In this document: piece after piece, positions 1 to 9,174 of the stretch | Layout of the letters: the number at the start of each line of letters is the position of its first letter | How positions within the stretch are numbered: the first letter of the stretch is position 1 | NCBI RefSeq assembly: GCF_014193675.1 | Contig: NZ_BLXZ01000006.1 | Coordinates: 351,728 to 415,727 of the forward strand | Direction of reading: 5' to 3' | From: Geomonas limicola | GTDB lineage: Bacteria > Desulfobacterota > Desulfuromonadia > Geobacterales > Geobacteraceae | DNA: 64,000 nucleotides | Position numbers and translations under genes: made by a program | The notes under the pieces: model-generated | Seen by the model: the letters and a program-made list of their open reading frames with translations, nothing else | Told to the model about the DNA's origin: nothing | The model's database searches: none

Positions 1-591
1 CTAGGAGATCTTTACTATTTTGATTCAATTAGGGTCAACCTGGGTCTTTTCCAAAAGGATGTAAATGTGGTATGGGATTTGGCTCCTCACGACCTATCAA
101 TAATGGATTACTTAATAGATAAAGAACCATTAGCTGTGATGGCAACTGGAGTCGCACATTTCAACCACGGTTTAGAAGACGTAGCTTACATAACAATTTA
201 TTTTCCAAATAATGTAATTGCGCACCTGAATGTGAACTGGCTCTCTCCAGTCAAGATAAGGACGACACTGATTGGTGGGCAGAAGAAAATGCTGGTTTGG
301 AACGATTTGGTCAGTGATGAAAAGATAAGGGTTTATGACAAAGGGGTAGAAGGGATGGAGGGGACCAAGGAACAGTCTTATGGCCTAAGAGTGAGTTATC
401 GCAGTGGAGATATGTGGGCTCCGCGAGTAAATCAAGTTGAGGCTCTTAAAGGTGAGGCTGCCTATTTCATAGACTGTATTAATAACAATCGCATCCCACA
501 AAATGACGGTAAGGCGGGTCTACGAGTAGTACGTATGCTTGAAGCCATTATAAATTCGCTTAAGGCAGGTGGGAAGTTGGTGCACCTTTAG
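1..591 (+). CDS. Gfo/Idh/MocA-family sugar dehydrogenase, C-terminal part (5' truncated)
   Basis: The reading frame is open from the first base of the window, so the N-terminal NAD(P)-binding Rossmann part lies upstream and only about 196 residues remain. The stretch WDLAPHDLSIMDYL matches the catalytic His region of Gfo/Idh/MocA oxidoreductases (D-x3-H), and the rest fits their C-terminal alpha/beta substrate domain. The next gene is a WbpD/WlbB-like hexapeptide N-acetyltransferase. This pairing suggests a WlbA/WbpB-like UDP-N-acetylhexosaminuronate 3-dehydrogenase that makes an amino-sugar precursor for the polysaccharide locus. The family call is firm; the exact substrate is inferred from context. 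Confidence 0.8.
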   Translation, partial: LGDLYYFDSIRVNLGLFQKDVNVVWDLAPHDLSIMDYLIDKEPLAVMATGVAHFNHGLEDVAYITIYFPNNVIAHLNVNWLSPVKIRTTLIGGQKKMLVWNDLVSDEKIRVYDKGVEGMEGTKEQSYGLRVSYRSGDMWAPRVNQVEALKGEAAYFIDCINNNRIPQNDGKAGLRVVRMLEAIINSLKAGGKLVHL

Positions 592-619
592 ACGACATGA
601 AGCTATAACGGGGGTGATC

Positions 620-1141
620 ATGGAAGCATATTTAGCTGTCGCCGATGACGTAAAGCTTGGTCAAAATGTCACACTTGCCAAATTCATCAATCTTTACGGC
701 TGCACAATTGGCGATAATACGAAAATTGGCGCCTTTGTTGAAGTTCAGAAAAATGCATATATCGGGAACAATTGCAAAATCTCAAGCCACACATTCATTT
801 GTGAGGGGGTCGTCGTGGAAGATAACGTATTTATCGGACATAACGTAACCTTTATAAACGACCTATATCCTAGGGCAACTACAGCATCTGGCCAATTGCA
901 AAGCGAGTCGGACTGGTCTGCTGGAAGTACTGTTGTGAAAAAAGGTGCCTCAATCGGGTCTAGCACAACGCTATTATGTGGAATAACGGTCGGAGAACAC
1001 GCCATTGTAGGGGCCGGAAGTGTTGTGACCAGAGATGTTCCACCATACTGCATTGTGGCTGGAAATCCTGCACGTTTCTTACGTAGCATAGCCCATAAAA
1101 TCGACGAAGAGCAGCATTCTCAGCCGCAAAGCGCAACATGA
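620..1141 (+). CDS. Hexapeptide-repeat acyltransferase (WbpD/WlbB-like)
   Basis: A 173-residue left-handed parallel beta-helix acyltransferase. Imperfect hexapeptide repeats (for example LGQNVT, IGDNTK, IGNNCK, VEDNVF, IGSSTT, VGEHAI) run through most of the protein, which ends in the family's typical VAGNPAR turn. I chose the ATG at 620 because GGGGTGATC lies just upstream; a longer frame from 569 would overlap the previous gene and lacks a ribosome-binding site. The likely role is acetyl-CoA-dependent N-acetylation of a 3-amino-UDP-sugar in the cytoplasm, following the dehydrogenase encoded just upstream. The usual aminotransferase partner is not seen here and may lie upstream of the window. 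Confidence 0.85.
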   Translation: MEAYLAVADDVKLGQNVTLAKFINLYGCTIGDNTKIGAFVEVQKNAYIGNNCKISSHTFICEGVVVEDNVFIGHNVTFINDLYPRATTASGQLQSESDWSAGSTVVKKGASIGSSTTLLCGITVGEHAIVGAGSVVTRDVPPYCIVAGNPARFLRSIAHKIDEEQHSQPQSAT

Positions 1142-1171
1142 TTCAAATCATAGGGTGATATATCAAATAGG

Positions 1172-1202
1172 TTAAGCCTTAGTTTCTAAGGCCGGCTTTT
1201 TT
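1172..1202 (+). terminator. Rho-independent terminator
   Basis: A perfect 7-bp stem GCCTTAG/CTAAGGC with a TTT loop (1176-1192) is followed by CGGC and six T residues. It sits 30 bases after the acetyltransferase stop and before the FemAB-like gene, so the sugar-precursor genes probably end transcription here. Confidence 0.7.
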
Positions 1203-1252
1203 GTAGAATTGGGAGCCTTGTGCGATTCTGGGTAGTACTTATAAGGTGCTCA

Positions 1253-2302
1253 ATGTCAGCTACGAATAAAACAGTCACTATAGTTAATCCACTAAGTTAC
1301 CCCCAATGGAACAAATTGTTGCATGCCTCGGGACATGGAACTGTCTTCCATACTGCGAACTGGGCAAGGGTGTTGGTGGAAACCTATCATTACCACCCTG
1401 TGTACCTCATGCTGACAGAACAAGAGACCTTCTGCGGCTGTCTGCCAATTATGGAGGTGGACAGTATTTTCACTGGTAAACGTGGTGTTTGCCTCAGTTT
1501 CTCAGACTGTTGCGGAGCGGTCGCAAAAAACAAGGAAGAATTTCGTATGCTGCTGGAAAGTGTCCTGGCACTTGGGGGAATGAGTGGTTGGCGCTACATC
1601 CAGTTTCGCGGGGAGCAATACCTTGCTGACCAAGCGTGTGACGAGGCATATGCTTACCATGAACTGGAGCTTCTTTCAGATGAAGCTAAGATGCACTCAC
1701 GTTTGAGAAAAGGAACCTCCAGCAGTATCCGCAAAGCAGAGCGGGAGGGGGTGACGATCACTATTTCTCAATCATTGGACGACATTTTAGGTTTTTATCG
1801 GTTACATTGTCTCACTCGGCGACGTCTCGGATTGCCACCGCAGCCATCATCATTTTTTGAAAAATTGCACACGCATGTAATTAACGAAAATCTCGGGTTC
1901 ACGGTTCTGGCGCGCTACAAGCAAAAAACAGTAGCCGGGCTCATATGTCTAAATTTTGCAGATCAGGCCGTATGGAAATATGGAGCTTCAGATGACACCT
2001 ACAAGCATCTTAGTGCGAACAATTTAGTTCTTTGGGAAACAATCAAAGCGTGTGCCGCACGTGGGTTTCGAAGTTTGAGCATGGGGCGCACTGATCTCGA
2101 CAATGATGGACTAATCTCTTTTAAAAATGGCTGGGGGGCTACTAAAACCTCGGTTGGTTATTATAGATATGACTTCGAGAGCAACGGCTTTGTCAGCAGG
2201 AGTAAAAATAGTAGGAAGATTCAATACCAGAAAATTTTACGATACTTACCAGTTGACGTGCTTAGGGTGATAGGTGAATTTGCTTATAAGCACATTGGAT
2301 AA
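1253..2302 (+). CDS. FemAB-like GNAT-fold protein, XrtA/PEP-CTERM-associated type
   Basis: A 349-residue protein of the FemAB/GNAT_acetyltransf_6 type found in exosortase-A-associated polysaccharide loci. Family features seen are the RLRKGTSSSIRKAEREG segment (about residues 140-160), the RRRLGLPPQPSSFFEKL segment, and the C-terminal GRTDLDNDGLISFKNGWG stretch. Known homologues use an aminoacyl or acyl donor to modify an envelope precursor; the actual donor and acceptor are unknown. The ATG at 1253 is preferred because AAGGTG lies just upstream. It starts a run of polysaccharide-export genes on the same strand and has low GC like its neighbours. Confidence 0.8.
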   Translation: MSATNKTVTIVNPLSYPQWNKLLHASGHGTVFHTANWARVLVETYHYHPVYLMLTEQETFCGCLPIMEVDSIFTGKRGVCLSFSDCCGAVAKNKEEFRMLLESVLALGGMSGWRYIQFRGEQYLADQACDEAYAYHELELLSDEAKMHSRLRKGTSSSIRKAEREGVTITISQSLDDILGFYRLHCLTRRRLGLPPQPSSFFEKLHTHVINENLGFTVLARYKQKTVAGLICLNFADQAVWKYGASDDTYKHLSANNLVLWETIKACAARGFRSLSMGRTDLDNDGLISFKNGWGATKTSVGYYRYDFESNGFVSRSKNSRKIQYQKILRYLPVDVLRVIGEFAYKHIG

Positions 2303-2362
2303 GTGTATATTCCTGCGTTATCAAAAGCTGTATCAGCCGCTACTGTTGTGATGGAGGATGCC

Positions 2363-3046
2363 ATGACGTGGGCTAAATTCTGGTGGTTAATCTTTTTTTC
2401 ACTTATGGTTGGTTGCTCACATCAGTCTATCGGTAAAATAGGCCTTCCACAAAATTCTGATGTACCAGCAAAGGAGTATAGAATTCAGCCAGGGGATCAA
2501 CTTGACATCAAGTTGTTCTACAACCCGGAACTTAATGAACAATTGACCGTACGGCCAGATGGGAGAATTACACTGCAGTTGGTCAATGATGTTGTTGCGG
2601 CCGGATTGACGCCAGCAGAACTGACCAACGTCTTAACCAAGGCGTATTCGAGTGAGTTACGTAACCCAAAAGTGGCAGTGATCCTTCGCACCTCTGTAGC
2701 CGACAGGGTTTATGTCGATGGCGAAGTAAACCGCGCAGGGCTGATACCTCTGGTGGGGCCAACGACAGTGCTACAATCAATTTCGCAGGCTGGTGGGGTA
2801 AAAGAAACCGCAAAGAGTGGCGAAGTTATTTTATTGCGGAAAACCGAAGACAACAAAGTGGCAGCCTACAAGATCAACTTGGAGGACGCACTCGACGGAG
2901 GAGGCGGCGCCAAAGATATCTACCTCAAGCCAAATGATATAATATATGTACCTAAGTCAACAATTTCAAACATAAACACCTGGGTTGACCTGTATATCCG
3001 AAAAAATATTCCGATTCCATTGGGGCTGAGTATTGGCACTCTTTAA
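2363..3046 (+). CDS. Polysaccharide export lipoprotein (Wza-type, XrtA-associated)
   Basis: A 227-residue outer-membrane polysaccharide export protein. A short signal peptide ends in the lipobox LMVGC, with Cys18 as the predicted lipidated residue. A Poly_export domain follows (YRIQPGDQLDIKLFYNPEL, about residues 33-51, then VRPDGRITLQLV), and an SLBB-type segment (VYVDGEVNRAGLIPL) lies in the C-terminal half. The ATG at 2363 has GGAGGA seven bases ahead; upstream in-frame starts would spoil the signal peptide. It should form the export channel for the polymer whose length is set by the next gene. No downstream C-terminal amphipathic helix as long as that of Wza is seen. Confidence 0.88.
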   Translation: MTWAKFWWLIFFSLMVGCSHQSIGKIGLPQNSDVPAKEYRIQPGDQLDIKLFYNPELNEQLTVRPDGRITLQLVNDVVAAGLTPAELTNVLTKAYSSELRNPKVAVILRTSVADRVYVDGEVNRAGLIPLVGPTTVLQSISQAGGVKETAKSGEVILLRKTEDNKVAAYKINLEDALDGGGGAKDIYLKPNDIIYVPKSTISNINTWVDLYIRKNIPIPLGLSIGTL

Positions 3047-3072
3047 GATACCCAACCTAAAGTGAGCATGCC

Positions 3073-4506
3073 ATGAAAATGCGCGATTTTTTAAACATAA
3101 TTTTTAAACATTGGACAAAGATACTCACTGTTGTGTTATCAGTTACAGCTGTGAGCGTATATGGTGCAATGATTTCAAAACCAGTATATTTGGCAAAATC
3201 CTCTTTTTTAGTAAAGCCATGGAGAGAGGATGCACCACGTCCTGGAATGGATACAAGCAATAACACCATGAACGTAATGCTAAGCCAGGATGAATTGGTA
3301 AACACAGAAATACAGGTATTGACCGGTAGAGAGTTAGCAGAAAAAGTCGTGCGGGTCCTTAAGGTCAATGCGATTTACCCGAACCTTGTAAGGTCAAAAA
3401 AGAAAAATCAAAATTCAGTAGATGCCGCCGTAGAGCAGTTCGGGAAGCATCTTAAAGTGACGGGTGTACGGAAATCTAATGTTGTAGAAGTGTCTTTCCA
3501 GCATAATGATCCAAAAATTGCAGCAAAAGCGCTCAACCTTCTGATTGATACATTCAAAGAAAAACATCTAGCTCTCCATAGTGACCCGCAATCTTATTTC
3601 ATAGCAACCCAGATGACATCATTCGAGAACAAATTAAAGGACTCCGAGAGAAATCTACAAACATTTCAGCAAACAACGGGGGTTTTTTCGCTTGAGGAAC
3701 AACGGAGTCTATTGCTTAAGCAAAGATCTGATTTGGACACGGCACTAAAGTTTTCACTAAACAGTATAAGTGAACTTCGAAATAGAATTGTTGCAACTAA
3801 GTCCCAGCTCACTGCTTTATCTAAAAGTAATAGCCGTTATACTCCTACCGAAAGAGACAAAATTGTCATCGAGGCTAAAACAAAGTTATTAGAGCTTAGA
3901 CTGAAAGAACAGGAGTTGAAGAGAAAGTATAATGAGAAAAATCCACTAGTGGTTGAAGCGAAAAGAGAGGTCGACCTTGTTAACCAATTCCTCCTTGATC
4001 AGGAAGAGGGAATTAGTGGGAAGGTTAAAACTGGGAATCCTGTATACCAGAACGTTGAAATAGATCTATTCAAGTCTGAGGGAGAGTTGAATTCACAACT
4101 TGCCAGAGCAGAGGCTCTCAAGCGTCAGGTTAAGCAACTCGACAATGATATCGCAGATCTTGATTCAAATGAAACTAAATTACAAAACCTGAAGCGCCAA
4201 GTCGCAATTAACGAGAAAAATTACAAGACTTATGCGGACAAGCAGGAGGAAGCCCGCATGTCTGAAGCTATGAATAGGTTGAAACTCTCAAACATCAGCA
4301 TCATTCAAAACGCAGAGGTGCCGGCAAAACCCGAAAGTTCGAACCGCATGATGAAAATAGTGGTTGGTGCGATTATGGGTCTATTTTCGGGTATGGCATG
4401 CGGATACCTTGCGGAAATGTTAGGGCAGACTTTTTCCGATCCCGAAAGTGTAGAAATGTATCTAGATATTCCAGTGGTTTTGACTGTTCCATATAAAGAG
4501 GCTTGA
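3073..4506 (+). CDS. Wzz-type polysaccharide chain-length determinant (XrtA-associated)
   Basis: A 477-residue inner-membrane polysaccharide co-polymerase. One TM segment lies near residues 18-36 and a second near 422-445. A long periplasmic coiled-coil region lies between them (for example KLKDSERNLQTFQQTTG and the later QVKQLDNDIADLDSNETK). The C terminus is short and cytoplasmic, with no kinase domain; the ATPase partner is a separate gene at 5735. It probably controls chain length and couples polymerisation to export through the lipoprotein encoded just upstream. Codon use is AT-rich. Confidence 0.88.
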   Translation: MKMRDFLNIIFKHWTKILTVVLSVTAVSVYGAMISKPVYLAKSSFLVKPWREDAPRPGMDTSNNTMNVMLSQDELVNTEIQVLTGRELAEKVVRVLKVNAIYPNLVRSKKKNQNSVDAAVEQFGKHLKVTGVRKSNVVEVSFQHNDPKIAAKALNLLIDTFKEKHLALHSDPQSYFIATQMTSFENKLKDSERNLQTFQQTTGVFSLEEQRSLLLKQRSDLDTALKFSLNSISELRNRIVATKSQLTALSKSNSRYTPTERDKIVIEAKTKLLELRLKEQELKRKYNEKNPLVVEAKREVDLVNQFLLDQEEGISGKVKTGNPVYQNVEIDLFKSEGELNSQLARAEALKRQVKQLDNDIADLDSNETKLQNLKRQVAINEKNYKTYADKQEEARMSEAMNRLKLSNISIIQNAEVPAKPESSNRMMKIVVGAIMGLFSGMACGYLAEMLGQTFSDPESVEMYLDIPVVLTVPYKEA

Positions 4507-4508
4507 AC

Positions 4509-5696
4509 ATGTATCTTAATTTCTTTGATTTTAAAAAAGAGCCATTTCAAATAACGCCAGATCCTTCATTTCTGTACTTGAGCCACGGACATAGAGAAGC
4601 TCTTGCTTCAATAATATATGGAGTAGAAAAGAAGAAAGGGTTTATTCTTATAGTAGGAGCGGTCGGAGTTGGTAAGACAACAATATTAAGAGCATACCTA
4701 GAGAATACAGACAAGTCCAAAATCAAAGTAATTTACATTTTTGACTCAAATATCTCCTACCATAATCTTCTTAGGCATATTTTCCTGGAATTGGGGCTGG
4801 TTCGCGATTCAGATGAATCTTGCCATATGGTTAATCAGCTACACAGGTTTCTAATTGATGAATACAGGGAGGGTAAGAATATAATTCTTTTGATAGATGA
4901 AGCTCAGAACATGCCAGCCGATACCCTTGAAAATCTGAGGATGTTGTCAAATCTTGAAACCGCGACAGAAAAGCTGATTCAGATCATTTTCAGTGCTCAA
5001 CCCGAATTCGAAAAAACTCTCAATCTTGAAGAATTGAAGCAACTTAAACAACGAATTGCTGTAAAAGCTATAATCTCCCCACTCAACAAAGAAGAGGGAT
5101 TGTCATACATAGGGCACCGTTTGAAAAAAGCGTCCGATAAGGAAACAATAATCTTCACAGGAAGAGCTCTGCGCGAGATTGTTAGGTGCTCAAAAGGCAT
5201 TCCCCGTGTAATTAACATTCTTTGTGACAACTGTCTAATATCGGCGTTTGGATATGGAAAGAAGAAGGTTGGACTTGGGGTGGTTAGGGAAATCCTGCGT
5301 GATTTCGGGATTCGCCTGCCTTTATACCTTCAGTGGCGCATTTATGTTACGGGCGTGCTTTTAACCACGGTCATCGCAGGAATGGTATATCGCGAAAAGT
5401 TTACGGAGACCAAGCGTCCGAATCTCATTGAGAGGAAAATTCAAGATTCTGCTCTAGTCGAGCGGAAGGTGATCCCTTCGGTGACAACGGTAGTAGAATC
5501 TGCAGCAGGTGATGAGCTGGTGGCAAGTAGGACCGTGGCACGTGGAGACACCCTCGCCCGGTTAGTGCATGAAGTATATGGTCGTGTGGACTCGAAGCTC
5601 ATTAGATTGGTTAAAAAGGCAAACCCCAGCATAAATAACGAGAATCTGATTATCGAGGGACGCCGCATTGTTTTTCCCGCTAAAAAGGAAAACTGA
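4509..5696 (+). CDS. ExeA-like AAA+ ATPase with LysM domain (XrtA-associated)
   Basis: A 395-residue ATPase of the general-secretion-pathway A type typical of exosortase-A loci. Walker A is GAVGVGKTT (50-58) and Walker B is IILLIDEAQ (near 131-139). One TM helix follows at about 278-296, then a periplasmic linker, then a C-terminal LysM-like domain beginning VARGDTLARLVHEVYG and ending GRRIVFP. The domain order suggests ATP-driven remodelling coupled to peptidoglycan binding. The ATG at 4509 has AAGAGG just upstream; the TTG at 4503 is an alternative. The gene starts only two bases after the Wzz stop codon, so the two are probably co-translated. Confidence 0.88.
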   Translation: MYLNFFDFKKEPFQITPDPSFLYLSHGHREALASIIYGVEKKKGFILIVGAVGVGKTTILRAYLENTDKSKIKVIYIFDSNISYHNLLRHIFLELGLVRDSDESCHMVNQLHRFLIDEYREGKNIILLIDEAQNMPADTLENLRMLSNLETATEKLIQIIFSAQPEFEKTLNLEELKQLKQRIAVKAIISPLNKEEGLSYIGHRLKKASDKETIIFTGRALREIVRCSKGIPRVINILCDNCLISAFGYGKKKVGLGVVREILRDFGIRLPLYLQWRIYVTGVLLTTVIAGMVYREKFTETKRPNLIERKIQDSALVERKVIPSVTTVVESAAGDELVASRTVARGDTLARLVHEVYGRVDSKLIRLVKKANPSINNENLIIEGRRIVFPAKKEN

Positions 5697-5734
5697 AAGT
5701 AAAATTCCCTCCCTTCTGACTTATAGGTGAAGCC

Positions 5735-6463
5735 ATGAGTAACATTTATGAGGCACTTGAACAAGCATCTGGAAAGAAAAATAACTCAGAAGTCACACCT
5801 GAACTATCCCTGCAGACTGAAGTGATTCGCGGGGTTTCCCTCCGGAAAGAGATGGTGTGGTTACACCACCAAGTTGAAACATGTCTGAGCAATACGGCGA
5901 GTAAGATCATTCAATTTGTTGGTTCCCGGCGAGGGGAGGGCGTGTCAACGATCGTTCGTGAATTTGCTAAAAATGCTGTTGAACGTCATGGCAAATCTGT
6001 CCTGATACTTGATTCAACGTACAAAGATCACGCCGGTAGGGTATGCATCAATGGGGCTCGTGACTATGGCTGGCTTGATTTTATCGAAGAAGGGAAGTTA
6101 ATTGATAAGGCATTTTTTAGGGTTGGAGATTCAAATCTATACTTTGCGCCAATTTCAGTTCAGGAGTCACTGATGCCACTACAAAATGACTTACCTCTAG
6201 AAGTTAATCTTTGGGAAAAACTCAAAGAACGGTTTGATCTCATACTTATTGACACCTCATCCAATTTAAATTCGTTTGAAAGCATAGGTATAGCAAGAAA
6301 TGCTGATGGCGTAATCATGGTTATAGAGGCTGGTGTGACAAAAAAAACAACTGCAGCAAAGCTAAAAAAACTTATAGTATCAAATGGTGGAACTATTGTA
6401 GGAGCAATACTTAACAAAAGAAGGTACTATATACCAGAATTTATTTACCGGAAGTTTTTTTAA
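5735..6463 (+). CDS. Tyrosine-autokinase-like ATPase (CpsD/CapB-type, XrtA-associated)
   Basis: A 242-residue cytoplasmic P-loop protein of the capsular exopolysaccharide tyrosine kinase family. The Walker A region reads GSRRGEGVST, where the usual Lys-Ser/Thr is Val-Ser-Thr, a variation known in exosortase-associated members. VLILDST fits Walker A' and LILIDTSSN fits Walker B. The C terminus (NKRRYYIPEFIYRKFF) has three Tyr residues, a modest version of the autophosphorylated Tyr cluster. It should act with the separate Wzz-type protein to regulate polymer assembly. The start ATG 5735 is preceded by AGGTGAAGCC. Confidence 0.82.
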   Translation: MSNIYEALEQASGKKNNSEVTPELSLQTEVIRGVSLRKEMVWLHHQVETCLSNTASKIIQFVGSRRGEGVSTIVREFAKNAVERHGKSVLILDSTYKDHAGRVCINGARDYGWLDFIEEGKLIDKAFFRVGDSNLYFAPISVQESLMPLQNDLPLEVNLWEKLKERFDLILIDTSSNLNSFESIGIARNADGVIMVIEAGVTKKTTAAKLKKLIVSNGGTIVGAILNKRRYYIPEFIYRKFF

Positions 6464-6498
6464 TTATTTGTTTACATATTGAGGTGAGGCAGAAGAAA

Positions 6499-6553
6499 AG
6501 GGGAATCCGTGAACGAGGTGAAAACCACGACTGATGCGGAACTCCTTTTTTTT
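6499..6553 (+). terminator. Possible terminator hairpin with T-run
   Basis: An imperfect stem (AGGGGAATCCG against CGGAACTCCT, with G-T pairs) closes over a smaller inner hairpin and is followed by eight T residues. It lies between the tyrosine-kinase-like gene and the WecB-like gene. The stem is imperfect, so it may only attenuate read-through. Confidence 0.4.
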
Positions 6554-6594
6554 GACTTTCAGTTGAATCTGCTTTAAGTGCCATGAGGTGATCA

Positions 6595-7401
6595 ATGAGA
6601 TTTACAGAAATTCCTTATATTAAATACCGGGGCGTAAAGGTTAGTAACGTTTCATACCGAAGTGTCCTCAATACTGTTTCTGAAATGATTAAAAGGAAAG
6701 AGAAAAGCTATATCTGCCTTACTGATGTTTCAAATTTGATAGTTGCTACAAAAAATTCCGATCTGCGAACAGCGATCAACGAGTCCTTACTCTCCTTAGC
6801 CGATGGGATGCCACTAGTGTGGTACGCTTGGATGGCTGGGTGTAAGGAAATTGAGAGAATATCTGGAGCTGCGTTGATGAAACGTCTGATCCTTGACATG
6901 CATGACTACAAACATTTCCTTCTAGGTGATACCGAAGAAACAATTCAAAAAGTTATTGCTGAGGCTAATAAGCTTAGTCCAAATATCCTTATGACAGGAC
7001 ATAGCCCACCATTCAAAGAGTTTGATGATCAAGACAATCGGTGCATGATTGAGAAAGTAAAGGCAGCTAAACCCGACATTATCTGGGTCTGCTTTGGAGG
7101 AGTAAAACAGGAACGTTGGATGAAAAAGCATTTTGCTTCTCTGGATAGCGGGATAATGATTGGTGTCGGCGCAGCCTTCAGATTTTTTATTGGAGAGATC
7201 GTGACGCCTCCAGAAAGTATTCAAAAACTTGGCCTGCAGTGGTTGTTCAGGCTGAGCCAAGCCTTCGTCAGGGATCCTATCCAATGCGTGAAGCTTGTTC
7301 ACGAAAGGCACATCATGTCGAGCAAGTTGGAATACCTAGTCCGTCTACCGTTGGAAGTTGCCAGAGCTAGGCATAGGATCAGACAAAACCGTTGGCAATG
7401 A
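6595..7401 (+). CDS. WecB/TagA/CpsF-family glycosyltransferase (GT26)
   Basis: A 268-residue GT26 enzyme, expected to transfer a sugar (often ManNAc-type) to a lipid-linked acceptor at the cytoplasmic membrane face. The family signatures are present: LADGMPLVW (69-76), where the Asp is catalytic in TagA homologues, and the later VCFGGVKQERWM and GVGAAFRFFIGE stretches. The length fits the family, with a C-terminal basic region (REVARARHRIRQ-like) that could touch the membrane. The start ATG 6595 has GAGGTGATC just upstream. Donor and acceptor are unknown. Confidence 0.87.
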   Translation: MRFTEIPYIKYRGVKVSNVSYRSVLNTVSEMIKRKEKSYICLTDVSNLIVATKNSDLRTAINESLLSLADGMPLVWYAWMAGCKEIERISGAALMKRLILDMHDYKHFLLGDTEETIQKVIAEANKLSPNILMTGHSPPFKEFDDQDNRCMIEKVKAAKPDIIWVCFGGVKQERWMKKHFASLDSGIMIGVGAAFRFFIGEIVTPPESIQKLGLQWLFRLSQAFVRDPIQCVKLVHERHIMSSKLEYLVRLPLEVARARHRIRQNRWQ

Positions 7402-7429
7402 CAAGCTTTAAAGAGTGAAGGTCTAAATT

Positions 7430-8926
7430 ATGAACAAGTCCTTGTCCAGTAATGCGCAACTGAGAGGTGTGATTGGCAGACTAAAGAATGGTGAGTGTCT
7501 AGGTGGACTACTATGCTATCTCTGCCTTGCATGTGTTGGGGGAGGCATCGGCACAGTAATCGTTGGCCTTTCGCCTACGGCTGCCATTGCCGCCGCGGTC
7601 GGGACATTGTTGATCGGTCTTATGGTAAAAAACCTTCTTTTCCCTTTTTATTTCGCGAGCCTCTGCATTCTTGGATTGCAAGAAGTAGAAATTACTCCGG
7701 GATCACTTCTGGGGATTTTTGAAAATGTGAAAGCTCCAGGGATTCCATCAGTGCTTGAGATTTCAGTGTTCCTGTTAGCGATTTGTTTCCTGTTGGGATA
7801 TGCGTTGCAAAAAGATTTAGCTAAGTTTCCAGTGTTTACTTGGCCTGTTTTTATGTTTGTGGTTTTTTATGGTATCTCCTACTATGTCGGAGCTGAATCT
7901 GGTAATAATGTTATTCTCCTAAAAGAAGACTCGAAGAAATTTTTTATTCCAGTAGTATTTTTTTTATCTAGTATAAATATTTTAAACTCTATCGAAAGGA
8001 TTACAGCATTTGCTAGTTTTGTAGTTGGTATTTCTTTTGTAAAAACTATAATTGGCATTATGAGCTACCTAAAAGGTGTAGGATTCGATTATGGTGATTC
8101 AAGAGTAATCTTTATTGAAACCTCAGATCTGATCTTGGTTGTAACCATTTTGGTGGCGATTGCCTCCAGATTGATCTACCGCAAGATAACCTGGAAGGTA
8201 TTCTTTGTTGTTTCTTTGGTAGGTGCCCCTTTGCTTTTCTCCTTAGTATATTCGAATCGAAGGAACGCCTGGCTCGGGATTTTGATGGCGTTTGGTCTCC
8301 TGTTTCTGATGACACCAAGGAACCTTAAGGCTCGTATGGTTGTGATCGTAGCGACTGCCGCACTCGCTGGGGGGGGCATGATCGCATCTGCCATGGCACT
8401 ACGAGGCGTCCCAACCGGAGAAGATTTGAAAAGTCGATTCGCTTCTATCTCGGATAAAGGTGACAAATCCAATGAGGCGCACGTAAACGAGTGGATAGTC
8501 ACCGTTGAAGCACTTAAAGGTCATCCGGTTCTCGGGTTGGGGTTCGGATCGGAACATGCCCCCGTACCTGGTGATGATACCATCAATCGTCACACCGTTC
8601 ACAATGCGTTACTGATGTTGTACATGAAAATGGGCGTCTTCACGTTACTGTTGTTTCTTTGGTGCATGTTCCGATACTTCCGTTTCTGTGTGCGGTGCAG
8701 GACGGTCTCTCTCGACCAGAATTTGGAGTGGTTGAGGCTGGGACTCTTTTCGACATTTGCTTACTGGTTGGTGACGTTGAATGTTGCTCCCTCTTGGTGG
8801 TACTACAGGGAGACGTGCATGATGGCACTAGTAATGGCGATTGTTATAAGGCTTTCCTTGTTATCTTCTCCGATGCTTCATCACAACGAATACAGCCGAC
8901 ATTTGTCTGAGGAAGTCGGCGGTTAG
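7430..8926 (+). CDS. O-antigen ligase-like membrane protein (WaaL/Wzy_C family)
   Basis: A 498-residue polytopic inner-membrane protein with about 11-12 hydrophobic segments. The large periplasmic loop typical of Wzy_C/WaaL proteins is visible, with a conserved-type Arg (LKSRFASISD) and the segment HPVLGLGFGSEHAP followed by TVHNALLMLYMKMG. The His-Asn motif is a hallmark of this family. It probably polymerises or ligates the exopolysaccharide repeat unit on the periplasmic side. Family members in exosortase-A loci are also called putative O-glycosylation ligases, so polymer ligation to protein is possible. Ligase and polymerase cannot be told apart from sequence. Confidence 0.83.
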   Translation: MNKSLSSNAQLRGVIGRLKNGECLGGLLCYLCLACVGGGIGTVIVGLSPTAAIAAAVGTLLIGLMVKNLLFPFYFASLCILGLQEVEITPGSLLGIFENVKAPGIPSVLEISVFLLAICFLLGYALQKDLAKFPVFTWPVFMFVVFYGISYYVGAESGNNVILLKEDSKKFFIPVVFFLSSINILNSIERITAFASFVVGISFVKTIIGIMSYLKGVGFDYGDSRVIFIETSDLILVVTILVAIASRLIYRKITWKVFFVVSLVGAPLLFSLVYSNRRNAWLGILMAFGLLFLMTPRNLKARMVVIVATAALAGGGMIASAMALRGVPTGEDLKSRFASISDKGDKSNEAHVNEWIVTVEALKGHPVLGLGFGSEHAPVPGDDTINRHTVHNALLMLYMKMGVFTLLLFLWCMFRYFRFCVRCRTVSLDQNLEWLRLGLFSTFAYWLVTLNVAPSWWYYRETCMMALVMAIVIRLSLLSSPMLHHNEYSRHLSEEVGG

Positions 8927-9174
8927 CCGAGCACTACGAAATATGCTCCCTTGAAGACAGAACCACTGTTTGTGATCTGATATTCTTTACCCTCTCTGGG
9001 TGGCCTGCCAAATTATGAAGCTTCTTATGTTTGACCGAGATGTGAACGTATTTGGTTTGTGCTTTCTTTGCTCGGTTATCACCCGCTCTTGTTCTTGCTG
9101 CTGGTGTGAGGCTTCGTTATCATTTCCAGAAGTAAAAGAGACAGCACATGTCACCTTAATGGACGAGGTTTGAG

